From Campylobacterales bacterium (GTDB lineage: Bacteria > Campylobacterota > Campylobacteria > Campylobacterales > JALSKU01), in the NCBI GenBank assembly GCA_027023175.1, contig JALVWW010000106.1:1-12902 (forward strand): a DNA stretch of 12,902 nt, written 5' to 3'. A program made the position numbers and the translations under genes. This document shows positions 7,443 through 12,798 of this stretch, piece by piece. A model generated the notes under the pieces. The model had not been told where the DNA came from. It did not search any database and was given only the letters and a program-made list of their open reading frames with translations. Within the stretch, counting starts at the first letter, position 1. Each line of letters begins with the position of its first letter.

Positions 7443-7528
7443 GGTGAGATACTCAAGCGGCCAACGAGGGCAGACTGTAAATCTGCTGGTTTTCACCTTC
7501 GGAGGTTCGAATCCTCCTCTCACCACCA
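7443..7528 (+). tRNA. tRNA-Tyr (anticodon GTA)
   Basis: Acceptor GGTGAGA/TCTCACC, anticodon stem GCAGA/TCTGC around CTGTAAA, a long class-II variable arm, T-loop TTCGAAT and encoded CCA. 86 bases. Corresponds to E. coli tyrU in order. Confidence 0.97.
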
Positions 7529-7537
7529 TTACTATAA

Positions 7538-7614
7538 GCGGGAGTAGCTCAGTTGGCTAGAGCATCAGCCTTCCAAGCTGAGGGTCGCCGGTTCGAGCCC
7601 GGTTTCCCGCTCCA
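7538..7614 (+). tRNA. tRNA-Gly (anticodon TCC)
   Basis: Acceptor GCGGGAG/TTCCCGC, anticodon stem TCAGC/GCTGA around CTTCCAA, T-loop TTCGAGC, discriminator T and encoded CCA. 77 bases. Corresponds to E. coli glyT in order. Confidence 0.97.
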
Positions 7615-7699
7615 TATCAAAACTGGGAGCTGTTGTAAGAAGAACTGATTTTGTGCAAGTATCATCAAAATTCTCTACAACTTTTATAAGTCCCTGTAT

Positions 7700-7730
7700 T
7701 TGACACTTTTATTTGGTTTTGCGGTTATAT
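7700..7730 (+). promoter_or_regulatory. Possible internal promoter before tRNA-Thr(GGT) and tuf
   Basis: A perfect TTGACA lies at 7700-7705 in the unusually long 124-base gap between tRNA-Gly and tRNA-Thr. The best -10 is TTATAT at 7725-7730, but at 19 bases the spacing is longer than ideal. It could give tuf a second promoter. Confidence 0.4.
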
Positions 7731-7738
7731 GAGAGTTT

Positions 7739-7813
<75 letters not shown>

Positions 7814-7825
7814 GTTTAAAATATT

Positions 7826-7846
7826 AAAGTTTCGGCCGAAGCTTTT
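7826..7846 (+). other. Hairpin between tRNA-Thr and tuf
   Basis: AAAGTTTC (7826-7833) and GAAGCTTT (7838-7845) pair with one G-U around a GGCC loop, then T and AACTT. It may be a partial attenuator or a processing signal separating the tRNAs from the tuf message. The short T-run argues against a strong terminator. Confidence 0.5.
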
Positions 7847-7903
7847 AACTTGCATACTATGCCAAGATGTAAGTAAAAACAAAAATTACCCACGGAGGAA
7901 AAG

Positions 7904-9103
7904 ATGGCAAAAGAGAAATACGAAAGAAGTAAACCCCACGTAAACATAGGTACTATCGGTCACGTCGATCATGGTAAAACTACTTTAACAGCTGCAATTT
8001 CAGCAGTTCTAGCAGAAAAAGGTCTTGCTGAAAAGAAAGATTTTGATCAGATAGACAATGCTCCTGAAGAGAGAGAAAGAGGTATTACAATAGCTACTTC
8101 TCACATCGAGTATGAAACAGACAAGAGACACTATGCACACGTTGACTGTCCTGGACACGCCGACTATGTTAAAAATATGATTACAGGTGCGGCTCAAATG
8201 GATGGTGCTATTCTAGTTGTTAGTGCAGCTGATGGTCCTATGCCACAAACTAGAGAGCACATACTGCTTTCTAGACAAGTTGGTGTTCCATACATTGTTG
8301 TTTTTATGAACAAAGCTGATATGGTTGATGATGAAGAATTGCTTGAACTGGTTGAAATGGAGATAAGAGAGTTGCTTGACGAGTATCAATTCCCTGGAGA
8401 TGATACACCAATCGTTGCAGGTTCAGCTCTAAAAGCTCTTGAAGAAGTAAAAGCAGGTCAACTTGGTGAATGGAGTGAGAAAATAATCGAGCTTATGGAC
8501 CAAGTAGATGAGTATATCCCAACTCCTGAAAGAGATACTGATAAAGATTTCTTGATGCCTGTTGAAGATGTTTTCTCAATCTCAGGAAGAGGAACAGTTG
8601 TAACAGGTAGAATCGAAAGAGGTATTGTAAAAGTTGGAGATGAAATCGAAATCGTAGGTATCAAACCAACTCAAAAAACAGTTGTAACCGGTGTTGAAAT
8701 GTTTAGAAAAGAACTAGACCAAGGTGTTGCCGGCGATAACTGCGGTGTACTTTTAAGAGGAACCAAAAAAGAAGAAGTTGAAAGAGGTATGGTTCTTTGT
8801 AAGCCTGGCTCAATCACTCCTCACACTAAGTTTGAAGCTGAAGTTTATATCTTGACTAAAGAAGAGGGTGGAAGACACACTCCTTTCTTTAACAACTATA
8901 GACCACAATTCTATGTAAGAACAACCGATGTTACAGGTTCTATTACATTGCCAGAAGGTACTGAGATGGTTATGCCTGGAGATAATGTTAAGATTTCTGT
9001 TGAATTGATTGCTCCAATAGCTATGGAAGAAGGTACTAGATTTGCTATCAGAGAAGGTGGTAGAACTGTTGGTGCCGGTGTTGTTTCAAAAATAGTAGAA
9101 TAA
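7904..9103 (+). CDS. tuf: Elongation factor Tu
   Basis: 399 residues, the normal length for Campylobacterota EF-Tu. It carries aminoacyl-tRNA to the ribosomal A site. The GTPase domain has G1 GHVDHGKT (19-26), switch I ERERGITIATSHIEYET, G3 DCPGH and G4 NKAD; domains II (SISGRGTVVTGRIERG) and III (FFNNYRPQFYVRTTDVTG) follow. The start is clear, with a GGAGG ribosome binding site 6 bases before the ATG. It follows four tRNA genes in the same order as E. coli tufB and is closed by a terminator at 9114-9140. The reading frame is intact and well conserved. Confidence 0.99.
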   Translation: MAKEKYERSKPHVNIGTIGHVDHGKTTLTAAISAVLAEKGLAEKKDFDQIDNAPEERERGITIATSHIEYETDKRHYAHVDCPGHADYVKNMITGAAQMDGAILVVSAADGPMPQTREHILLSRQVGVPYIVVFMNKADMVDDEELLELVEMEIRELLDEYQFPGDDTPIVAGSALKALEEVKAGQLGEWSEKIIELMDQVDEYIPTPERDTDKDFLMPVEDVFSISGRGTVVTGRIERGIVKVGDEIEIVGIKPTQKTVVTGVEMFRKELDQGVAGDNCGVLLRGTKKEEVERGMVLCKPGSITPHTKFEAEVYILTKEEGGRHTPFFNNYRPQFYVRTTDVTGSITLPEGTEMVMPGDNVKISVELIAPIAMEEGTRFAIREGGRTVGAGVVSKIVE

Positions 9104-9113
9104 ATTATATTTT

Positions 9114-9140
9114 AACGGGGCTTTTGCCCCGTTTACATTT
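9114..9140 (+). terminator. Rho-independent terminator after tuf
   Basis: AACGGGGC (9114-9121), loop TTTT, GCCCCGTT (9126-9133), then TACATTT. GC-rich 8-bp stem 10 bases after the tuf stop. The broken T-tract suggests partial read-through into rpmG, for which I see no other clear promoter. Confidence 0.88.
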
Positions 9141-9155
9141 ACAGAAGGATATTAA

Positions 9156-9314
9156 ATGAGAGTTAAAATCGGTTTAAAATGTACTGAAAGTGGTGACATC
9201 AATTACACTACTACAAAAAATAGTAAAACTCATTCTGAAAAATTTGAAGTAAGAAAATATAGTCCAAGACTAAAAAAACATACACTTCATAAAGAGGTTA
9301 AGTTAAAGTCATAG
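9156..9314 (+). CDS. rpmG: 50S ribosomal protein L33
   Basis: 52 residues starting MRVKIGLKCTESGDINY, the standard L33 opening, and ending in a basic SPRLKKHTLHKEVKLKS tail. L33 sits near the E site of the large subunit. Only one Cys (Cys9) is present; the two CxxC pairs of the zinc-binding form are absent, so this is a zinc-independent (C-) type L33. An AGAAGGA ribosome binding site precedes the ATG. Position between tuf and tRNA-Trp/secE matches the conserved arrangement of this group. Confidence 0.96.
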   Translation: MRVKIGLKCTESGDINYTTTKNSKTHSEKFEVRKYSPRLKKHTLHKEVKLKS

Positions 9315-9332
9315 TTTAAAACCTATTAAAAT

Positions 9333-9409
9333 AGGGCAGTAGCTCCAATTGGTAGAGCGCCGGATTCCAAATCCGATGGCTGGGGGTTCGAGTCCCTCCT
9401 GCCCTGCCA
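9333..9409 (+). tRNA. tRNA-Trp (anticodon CCA)
   Basis: Acceptor AGGGCAG/CTGCCCT, anticodon loop TTCCAAA, T-loop TTCGAGT, discriminator G (the usual tryptophan identity base) and encoded CCA. The outermost anticodon-stem pair is a C-A mismatch. Inserted between rpmG and secE, 18 bases after rpmG and 16 before secE, so it must be processed from the same transcript. Confidence 0.96.
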
Positions 9410-9425
9410 CCAAAGGATTATATAT

Positions 9426-9605
9426 ATGGATAAGTTGTTAAGTTATATAAAACATTCAAGAGCTGAATTGACAAAAGTAATATTTCCTACCAAAGAACAG
9501 GTTAGAAATGCTTTTGTTTCAGTAGTAGTTGTTGTAACAGTCGTTGCTATTTTCTTGGCTCTGATTGATTTGATTATGTCATTTACACTCTCAAATATCG
9601 CATAG
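9426..9605 (+). CDS. secE: Preprotein translocase subunit SecE
   Basis: 59 residues, the short single-span form found in most bacteria. An amphipathic N-terminal helix (KHSRAELTKVIFPTKEQVRNA) ends in the conserved P-T-x-x-x-x-R turn, and one transmembrane helix follows (about 30-52, FVSVVVVVTVVAIFLALIDLIM). SecE clamps SecY in the inner-membrane translocon. An AAAGGA ribosome binding site precedes the ATG. nusG follows after 13 bases, the near-universal secE-nusG pair. Confidence 0.97.
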   Translation: MDKLLSYIKHSRAELTKVIFPTKEQVRNAFVSVVVVVTVVAIFLALIDLIMSFTLSNIA

Positions 9606-9618
9606 GTAAAGGTTAAAT

Positions 9619-10149
9619 ATGTCATTGAAATGGTATGCAATACAAACCTATGCCGGTAGTGAACAAAGTGTAAAAGAAGCAATAAAAAATTTAGCCGTTC
9701 AATACGGTATCGAAGATAAACTGGGCGAAGTTGTTGTTCCTACTGAAGATGTTATAGAGATAAAAAACGGTAAAAAAAAGATTAGTGAGAGAAGTTTATA
9801 TTCAGGATATGTTTTTGCTCAAATTGATCTTGATACTAATTTTTGGCAAAAAATACAATCATTGCCAAGAGTCAGCAGATTTATCGGGGAGTCAAAAAAA
9901 CCGACACCTTTAAGTGATAAAGATATAGAACTTATTTTGGAAAAAGCCAAGAAAAAAGGTGAGCCTAGACCAAAAGTTTCATTTGATGAAGGCGAAAATG
10001 TAAGAATCATAGAAGGACCTTTTGCAAACTTTATAGGAGTTGTAGAAGAGTATGATATGGAGCATGGAAAATTGAAATTAAATGTTTCAATTTTTGGAAG
10101 AAGTACACCTGTGGAGATACTATATTCACAAGTCGAAAAGATTGTGTAA
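9619..10149 (+). CDS. nusG: Transcription termination/antitermination factor NusG
   Basis: 176 residues. The NGN domain (about 1-115) opens with KWYAIQTYAGSEQSVKEAI and contains YSGYVFAQIDL and PRVSRFIGESKKPTPLSDKDI, which contact the RNA polymerase clamp. The C-terminal KOW domain (about 122-176) has the pattern EGENVRIIEGPFANFIGVVEE and binds Rho or ribosomal S10. An AAAGG ribosome binding site lies 7-11 bases before the start. The stop codon is inside the outer stem of a large nested hairpin. NusG couples transcription and translation, and the next gap is heavily structured RNA. Confidence 0.98.
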   Translation: MSLKWYAIQTYAGSEQSVKEAIKNLAVQYGIEDKLGEVVVPTEDVIEIKNGKKKISERSLYSGYVFAQIDLDTNFWQKIQSLPRVSRFIGESKKPTPLSDKDIELILEKAKKKGEPRPKVSFDEGENVRIIEGPFANFIGVVEEYDMEHGKLKLNVSIFGRSTPVEILYSQVEKIV

Positions 10150-10193
10150 AACCGTAATAAAACGATAACTGCTTATCGTTTTATAGGTTTTAC
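10146..10193 (+). terminator. Nested hairpin at the nusG stop codon (terminator or attenuator)
   Basis: The inner stem AAAACGATAA (10159-10168) pairs perfectly with TTATCGTTTT (10173-10182) around CTGC. The outer stem GTAAAACC (10146-10153) pairs perfectly with GGTTTTAC (10186-10193). The outer 5' arm contains the nusG TAA. The inner stem ends in TTTT, but no long T-run follows, so its termination strength is uncertain. Confidence 0.7.
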
Positions 10194-10194
10194 T

Positions 10195-10254
10195 ATGCTA
10201 TTTAGTGGTTGAGTCCTAAAATCAAGGATTTTAGTGGTGAAATCCAAATAGCAT
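10195..10254 (+). promoter_or_regulatory. 60-base foldback with competing inner stems in the rplK leader
   Basis: The ends ATGCTATTT (10195-10203) and AAATAGCAT (10246-10254) pair perfectly. Inside, CTAAAATC (10216-10223) pairs with GATTTTAG (10227-10234), but GGATTT (10226-10231) can instead pair with AAATCC (10240-10245). TTTAGTGGT occurs twice (10201-10209, 10230-10238). It could be an autoregulatory leader for the L11-L1 operon or a small MITE-like palindromic insertion; I cannot decide. Confidence 0.55.
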
Positions 10255-10266
10255 TGAGCCCTTAAA

Positions 10267-10300
10267 GAAAATCGTAGCGAGCAAAGCGAGGTAGATTTTC
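10267..10300 (+). other. Stem-loop with GCGAG repeats
   Basis: GAAAATC (10267-10273) pairs perfectly with GATTTTC (10294-10300) around a 20-base loop containing two GCGAG copies. GAAAATC could also pair with GATTTT at 10227, giving an alternative long-range fold. Confidence 0.5.
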
Positions 10301-10305
10301 GGTTA

Positions 10306-10436
10306 ATTCACCTCAGGGTGAATGAGGATATTAATTCACTTCAAGGTGAATGAAGATATTGCTTCACCATAAGGTGAAAAGATTTTAATCACTGTAAAGT
10401 GTTAGAAAGAAAGTTTATTCACCGCAAGGTGAATAA
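10306..10436 (+). repeat. Array of five tandem hairpins upstream of rplK, spaced 25-30 bases
   Basis: Five inverted repeats of the form (A)TTCACC-N4-GGTGAA(T) have loop centres near 10314, 10342, 10370, 10395 and 10425. The loops are TCAG, TCAA, ATAA, GTAA and GCAA. Stem 5 is longest (9 bp, 10415-10423 with 10428-10436), and stem 4 is decayed (CACT/AGTG plus a mismatch). The first two units are a clear 28-bp direct repeat including the tail GA(G/A)GATATT; the tail recurs after unit 5 at 10441. Because 28 is not a multiple of 3 and stops are frequent, this is not coding. Copies differ mostly in loops and tails while pairing is kept, which suggests RNA or cruciform structure matters. Confidence 0.88.
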
Positions 10437-10473
10437 CAAAGAAGATATTATAAAACCATAGCAAAGGAAAGAA

Positions 10474-10899
10474 ATGGCTAAAAAAGTTACTGGCGAAATT
10501 AAGCTTCAAATAGAAGCTGGCAAAGCAAATCCTTCACCTCCTGTAGGACCTGCTCTTGGTCAACAAGGTGTTAACATTATGGAGTTCTGCAAGGCTTTTA
10601 ATGAAAAAACAAAAGATATGATGGGATTTAAAATTCCTGTTGTTATAACTGTTTATGCAGATAGAAGTTTTACTTTTATTACAAAACAGCCGCCGGCTTC
10701 TGATCTTATCAAGAAAGCGGCAAATATTAAAAAGGGAAGTGACAACCCTTTAAAGAATAAAGTAGGAAAACTTACTCGTGCCCAAGTAGAAGAGATAGTT
10801 GCTAAGAAAATAGCAGACTTGAACACAAAAGATATAGCTGCAGCTTCAAAAATTATTGAAGGCAGTGCTAGAAGTATGGGCATAGAGATAGTAGATTAA
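10474..10899 (+). CDS. rplK: 50S ribosomal protein L11
   Basis: 141 residues, the standard length. The Pro-rich N-terminal domain IEAGKANPSPPVGPALGQQGVNIMEFCKAFN (about 12-43) binds thiostrepton-class drugs and contacts EF-G. The C-terminal RNA-binding domain (about 75-141) includes KTPASDL-like KQPPASDLIKKAA and GSARSMGIEIVD. L11 forms the base of the GTPase-associated centre on 23S rRNA. An AAAGGA ribosome binding site lies 6-11 bases before the ATG. A 324-base structured leader separates it from nusG, far longer than other gaps in the cluster. Confidence 0.99.
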   Translation: MAKKVTGEIKLQIEAGKANPSPPVGPALGQQGVNIMEFCKAFNEKTKDMMGFKIPVVITVYADRSFTFITKQPPASDLIKKAANIKKGSDNPLKNKVGKLTRAQVEEIVAKKIADLNTKDIAAASKIIEGSARSMGIEIVD

Positions 10900-10901
10900 A
10901 A

Positions 10902-10927
10902 AACCCCAACCACATGGGTTAATGTGG
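10902..10927 (+). promoter_or_regulatory. Interleaved complementary pairs in the rplK-rplA gap (alternative hairpins or pseudoknot)
   Basis: AACCC (10902-10906) is complementary to GGGTT (10916-10920), and CCACAT (10910-10915) to ATGTGG (10922-10927). The pairs interleave, so they form either two mutually exclusive hairpins or an H-type pseudoknot, though the one-base last loop is tight. They lie 28 bases before the rplA start, so a role in rplA translation is possible. Confidence 0.5.
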
Positions 10928-10954
10928 AAGCAAAAAAAATGCGGAGAAAAATAG

Positions 10955-11659
10955 ATGGCAAAGAAAATTTCAAAAAGATTTCAAGAATTAAATAAGAAAT
11001 TTGATAAAAATTCAACTTATCAAAAAGATGAAGCAGTAGAAGTTGTTAAAAACCTGGCTTCTGCCAAATTTGACGAAACAGTAGAGGTTGCATTAAAGCT
11101 TAATGTAGATCCTAGACACGCTGACCAAATGGTAAGAGGCTCAGTAGTACTTCCTGCAGGTACCGGTAAAAAGGTAAGAGTTGCAGTTGTTGCAAAAGAT
11201 GCAAAGGCTGACGAAGCAAAAGAGGCTGGAGCTGATTTGGTTGGCGCTGAAGAGTTAATAGAGGATATACAAGCAGGTAAAATTGATTTTGATGTATTGA
11301 TTGCAACTCCTAATATGATGGGATTGGTTGGTAAAGTTGGTAGAACATTGGGGCCAAAAGGCTTGATGCCAAATCCTAAAACCGGAACAGTAACTATGGA
11401 TGTAGCCCAGGCAGTAAAAAATGCAAAAGGCGGACAGGTTAACTTCAGAGTTGACAAACAAGGAAATATTCATGCCGGAATAGGTAAAGCAAGCTTTACA
11501 AAAGAGCAGCTAAACGATAACCTTACTACTTTTATAAGAGCTATAAACAAACACAAACCTGCATCTTCCAAAGGAAGATATATAAAAAATGCAGCTTTGT
11601 CTTTGACAATGAGCCCTTCAGTACATTTGGATGTACTAGAGCTAATGGATATAAAATAA
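10955..11659 (+). CDS. rplA: 50S ribosomal protein L1
   Basis: 234 residues, normal length. Landmarks are VEVALKLNVDPRHADQMVRGSVVLPAGTG (about 40-68), the GRTLGPKGLMPNPKTGTV segment (about 129-146) that contacts 23S rRNA, and GIGKASFTKEQL. L1 forms the mobile stalk at the ribosomal E site. In E. coli it represses its own L11-L1 message, so the structured rplK leader here is a candidate target. A GGAG ribosome binding site precedes the ATG. An out-of-frame ATG 16 bases upstream is not the start, since the conserved MAKKISKRFQ opening begins here. Confidence 0.99.
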   Translation: MAKKISKRFQELNKKFDKNSTYQKDEAVEVVKNLASAKFDETVEVALKLNVDPRHADQMVRGSVVLPAGTGKKVRVAVVAKDAKADEAKEAGADLVGAEELIEDIQAGKIDFDVLIATPNMMGLVGKVGRTLGPKGLMPNPKTGTVTMDVAQAVKNAKGGQVNFRVDKQGNIHAGIGKASFTKEQLNDNLTTFIRAINKHKPASSKGRYIKNAALSLTMSPSVHLDVLELMDIK

Positions 11660-11671
11660 TAATTAATCTTA

Positions 11672-11740
11672 AAACTGAAGACAGCAGGTTGGGATACTCC
11701 TTATCCCTGTAAATCCCGCCGAAGTTCGATGTTTTGAAAG
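11672..11740 (+). promoter_or_regulatory. Candidate ribosomal protein L10 leader (autoregulatory RNA)
   Basis: The segment contains CTGAAGACAGCAGG (11675-11688) and CCCGCCGAAGTTC (11715-11727). These resemble the two halves of the conserved L10 leader core (GAAGACAGCAGG ... CCUGCCGAGG, Rfam L10_leader) as I recall it. GGGATA (11691-11696) pairs with TATCCC (11702-11707) as the apical stem, and AACT/AGTT plus AAAC/GTTT can close the base. It sits directly before rplJ, the expected place for binding by the L10-L7/L12 complex. Confidence 0.72.
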
Positions 11741-11748
11741 GAGAATAA

Positions 11749-12240
11749 ATGCTAACAAGAAGTCAAAAAGCTGAGATTATTGACAATCTGGCAAATGAGT
11801 TCAAAAGTGCCGGCGCAGTTGTTATCTGTGGATTTACCGGTATAACTCATAAACAGCTTGAAGCTTTGAGACAGTATGCCGATGAAAATGATACAAAAGT
11901 CAGAGTTGTTAAAAACAGCTTTGTAACATTGGCTGCTGAAAAAGCCGGTATGGACAAAATTGATGTTGTTGAAAACAATCTTGCAATTTGGTCTGACGAT
12001 CAAATTTCAGCATGTAAAGTTGCTGATAAATTTGCAAGTGCCAACAAAGACAAGTTCGTCATAAAAACCGGTTATCTTGAAGGTAAAGTTGCAGATGTCG
12101 CTACAATTAATGCTATGGCTAAATTGCCTGGACGCGATGAGTTGCTTGGTATGTTGCTATCTGTTTGGACAGCACCTGCAAGAAACTTCGTTACCGGACT
12201 TGACAATTTACGCGCAAAGCTAGAAGAAGAAGCTGCATAA
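11749..12240 (+). CDS. rplJ: 50S ribosomal protein L10
   Basis: 163 residues. The N-terminal rRNA-binding domain starts MLTRSQKAEIIDNLANEFKSAGAVVICGFTGIT and includes LRQYADENDTKVRVVKNSFVTLA. The C-terminal region ends in a helix (NFVTGLDNLRAKLEEEAA) on which L7/L12 dimers assemble. L10 anchors the L7/L12 stalk next to L11. An AAAGGAG ribosome binding site is perfectly placed. A candidate L10 leader precedes it, and rplL follows after 39 bases, the conserved pair. Confidence 0.98.
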   Translation: MLTRSQKAEIIDNLANEFKSAGAVVICGFTGITHKQLEALRQYADENDTKVRVVKNSFVTLAAEKAGMDKIDVVENNLAIWSDDQISACKVADKFASANKDKFVIKTGYLEGKVADVATINAMAKLPGRDELLGMLLSVWTAPARNFVTGLDNLRAKLEEEAA

Positions 12241-12279
12241 GCAGTAAAACAGAACAATAAAGAAAATAAAGGATGAAAA

Positions 12280-12654
12280 ATGGCAATTACTAAAGAAGAT
12301 GTATTAGAGTATATCTCAAATCTTAGTGTATTAGAGCTTTCTGAGCTTGTAAAAGAGTTTGAAGAAAAGTTTGGCGTTTCTGCTCAACCAACTGTAGTTG
12401 CAGGTGGTGCAGCAGGCGGTGAAGCTGCTGCTGCTGAAGAGAAAACAGAATTTGATGTAGTATTGACTGCAGCAGGTGATAAGAAAATAAATGTTATCAA
12501 AGCTGTTAGAGCTATCACAGGTCTAGGCCTAAAAGAGGCAAAAGCTGCTGTTGAAGAGGTTCCTACAACTCTTAAAGAGGGAATCTCAAAAGATGAGGCT
12601 GAAGAGATTAAAAAACAACTTGAAGAAGCCGGCGCAACTGCTGAAATCAAGTAA
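12280..12654 (+). CDS. rplL: 50S ribosomal protein L7/L12
   Basis: 124 residues. The N-terminal dimerisation domain (about 1-35, VLEYISNLSVLELSELVKEFEEKFGV) is followed by a Gly/Ala-rich hinge (about 40-55) and the C-terminal factor-binding domain (about 56-124), with the conserved KTEFDVVLTAAGDKKINVIKAVR and GLGLKEAKAAVEEVP. Multiple copies form the flexible stalk that recruits EF-Tu and EF-G. A GGATG ribosome binding site precedes the ATG. An attenuator immediately after the gene separates it from rpoB, fitting the need for more L7/L12 than RNA polymerase. Confidence 0.99.
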   Translation: MAITKEDVLEYISNLSVLELSELVKEFEEKFGVSAQPTVVAGGAAGGEAAAAEEKTEFDVVLTAAGDKKINVIKAVRAITGLGLKEAKAAVEEVPTTLKEGISKDEAEEIKKQLEEAGATAEIK

Positions 12655-12658
12655 ACAG

Positions 12659-12691
12659 TTTGATACGGGATTTTTTCCCGTATCAAATTTT
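12659..12691 (+). terminator. Strong attenuator/terminator between rplL and rpoB
   Basis: TTTGATACGGGA (12659-12670) pairs perfectly with TCCCGTATCAAA (12676-12687) around a TTTTT loop and is followed by TTTTAG. It lies 4 bases after the rplL stop. Since rpoB has no obvious promoter nearby, partial read-through is likely, as at the E. coli rplL-rpoB attenuator. Confidence 0.9.
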
Positions 12692-12718
12692 AGTATAAAC
12701 CGTAATAATGGTGTTAAA

Positions 12719-12742
12719 TGTTTTGATAGATTTATCAAAACA
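12719..12742 (+). other. Perfect 10-bp stem-loop upstream of rpoB
   Basis: TGTTTTGATA (12719-12728) pairs with TATCAAAACA (12733-12742) around GATT. No T-run follows, so it is not a terminator. It could be an RNase III-type processing stem, as known in the E. coli rplL-rpoB spacer, or a protein-binding site. Confidence 0.55.
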
Positions 12743-12752
12743 ACTTCTTCTA

Positions 12753-12774
12753 TTTTATTGCTGCAGCAATAAAA
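12753..12774 (+). other. Perfect 22-bp palindrome upstream of rpoB
   Basis: TTTTATTGCTG (12753-12763) is followed directly by its reverse complement CAGCAATAAAA (12764-12774), centred on a CTGCAG. It lies 24 bases before the rpoB ATG and is followed by A-rich sequence, so it does not fit a plus-strand terminator. A dimeric protein-binding site or a hairpin affecting rpoB translation is possible. Confidence 0.6.
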
Positions 12775-12798
12775 AAATACTACTATGAGGTAGAATTC

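Noticed and set aside
9443..9682. Minus-strand protein opposite secE
   Set aside because: The frame is a shadow across secE, the spacer and the start of nusG, with a biased repeated-Thr composition from antisense Val codons.
10322..10388. Leader peptides starting at the ATGs within the hairpin repeats (16 and 12 codons)
   Set aside because: The frames stop quickly, shift between units because 28 is not a multiple of 3, and contain no runs of a regulatory amino acid.
10306..10436. CRISPR array
   Set aside because: The repeats are short, degenerate and palindromic, and the sequence between them is itself part of the repeat (GAAGATATT) and not unique spacers. No cas gene is near.
10445..10456. 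rplK promoter -10 (TATTATAA)
   Set aside because: No -35 at 16-19 bases upstream, where the fifth hairpin lies; it would also remove the leader structures from the message.
11020..11457. Minus-strand protein of 145 residues opposite rplA
   Set aside because: It lies entirely within rplA, has Ser/Thr/Ala-rich antisense composition and no ribosome binding site.
12753..12774. Minus-strand or plus-strand terminator
   Set aside because: A-rich sequence, not T-rich, follows on the plus strand; on the minus strand the T-run precedes the stem. No minus-strand gene is close.
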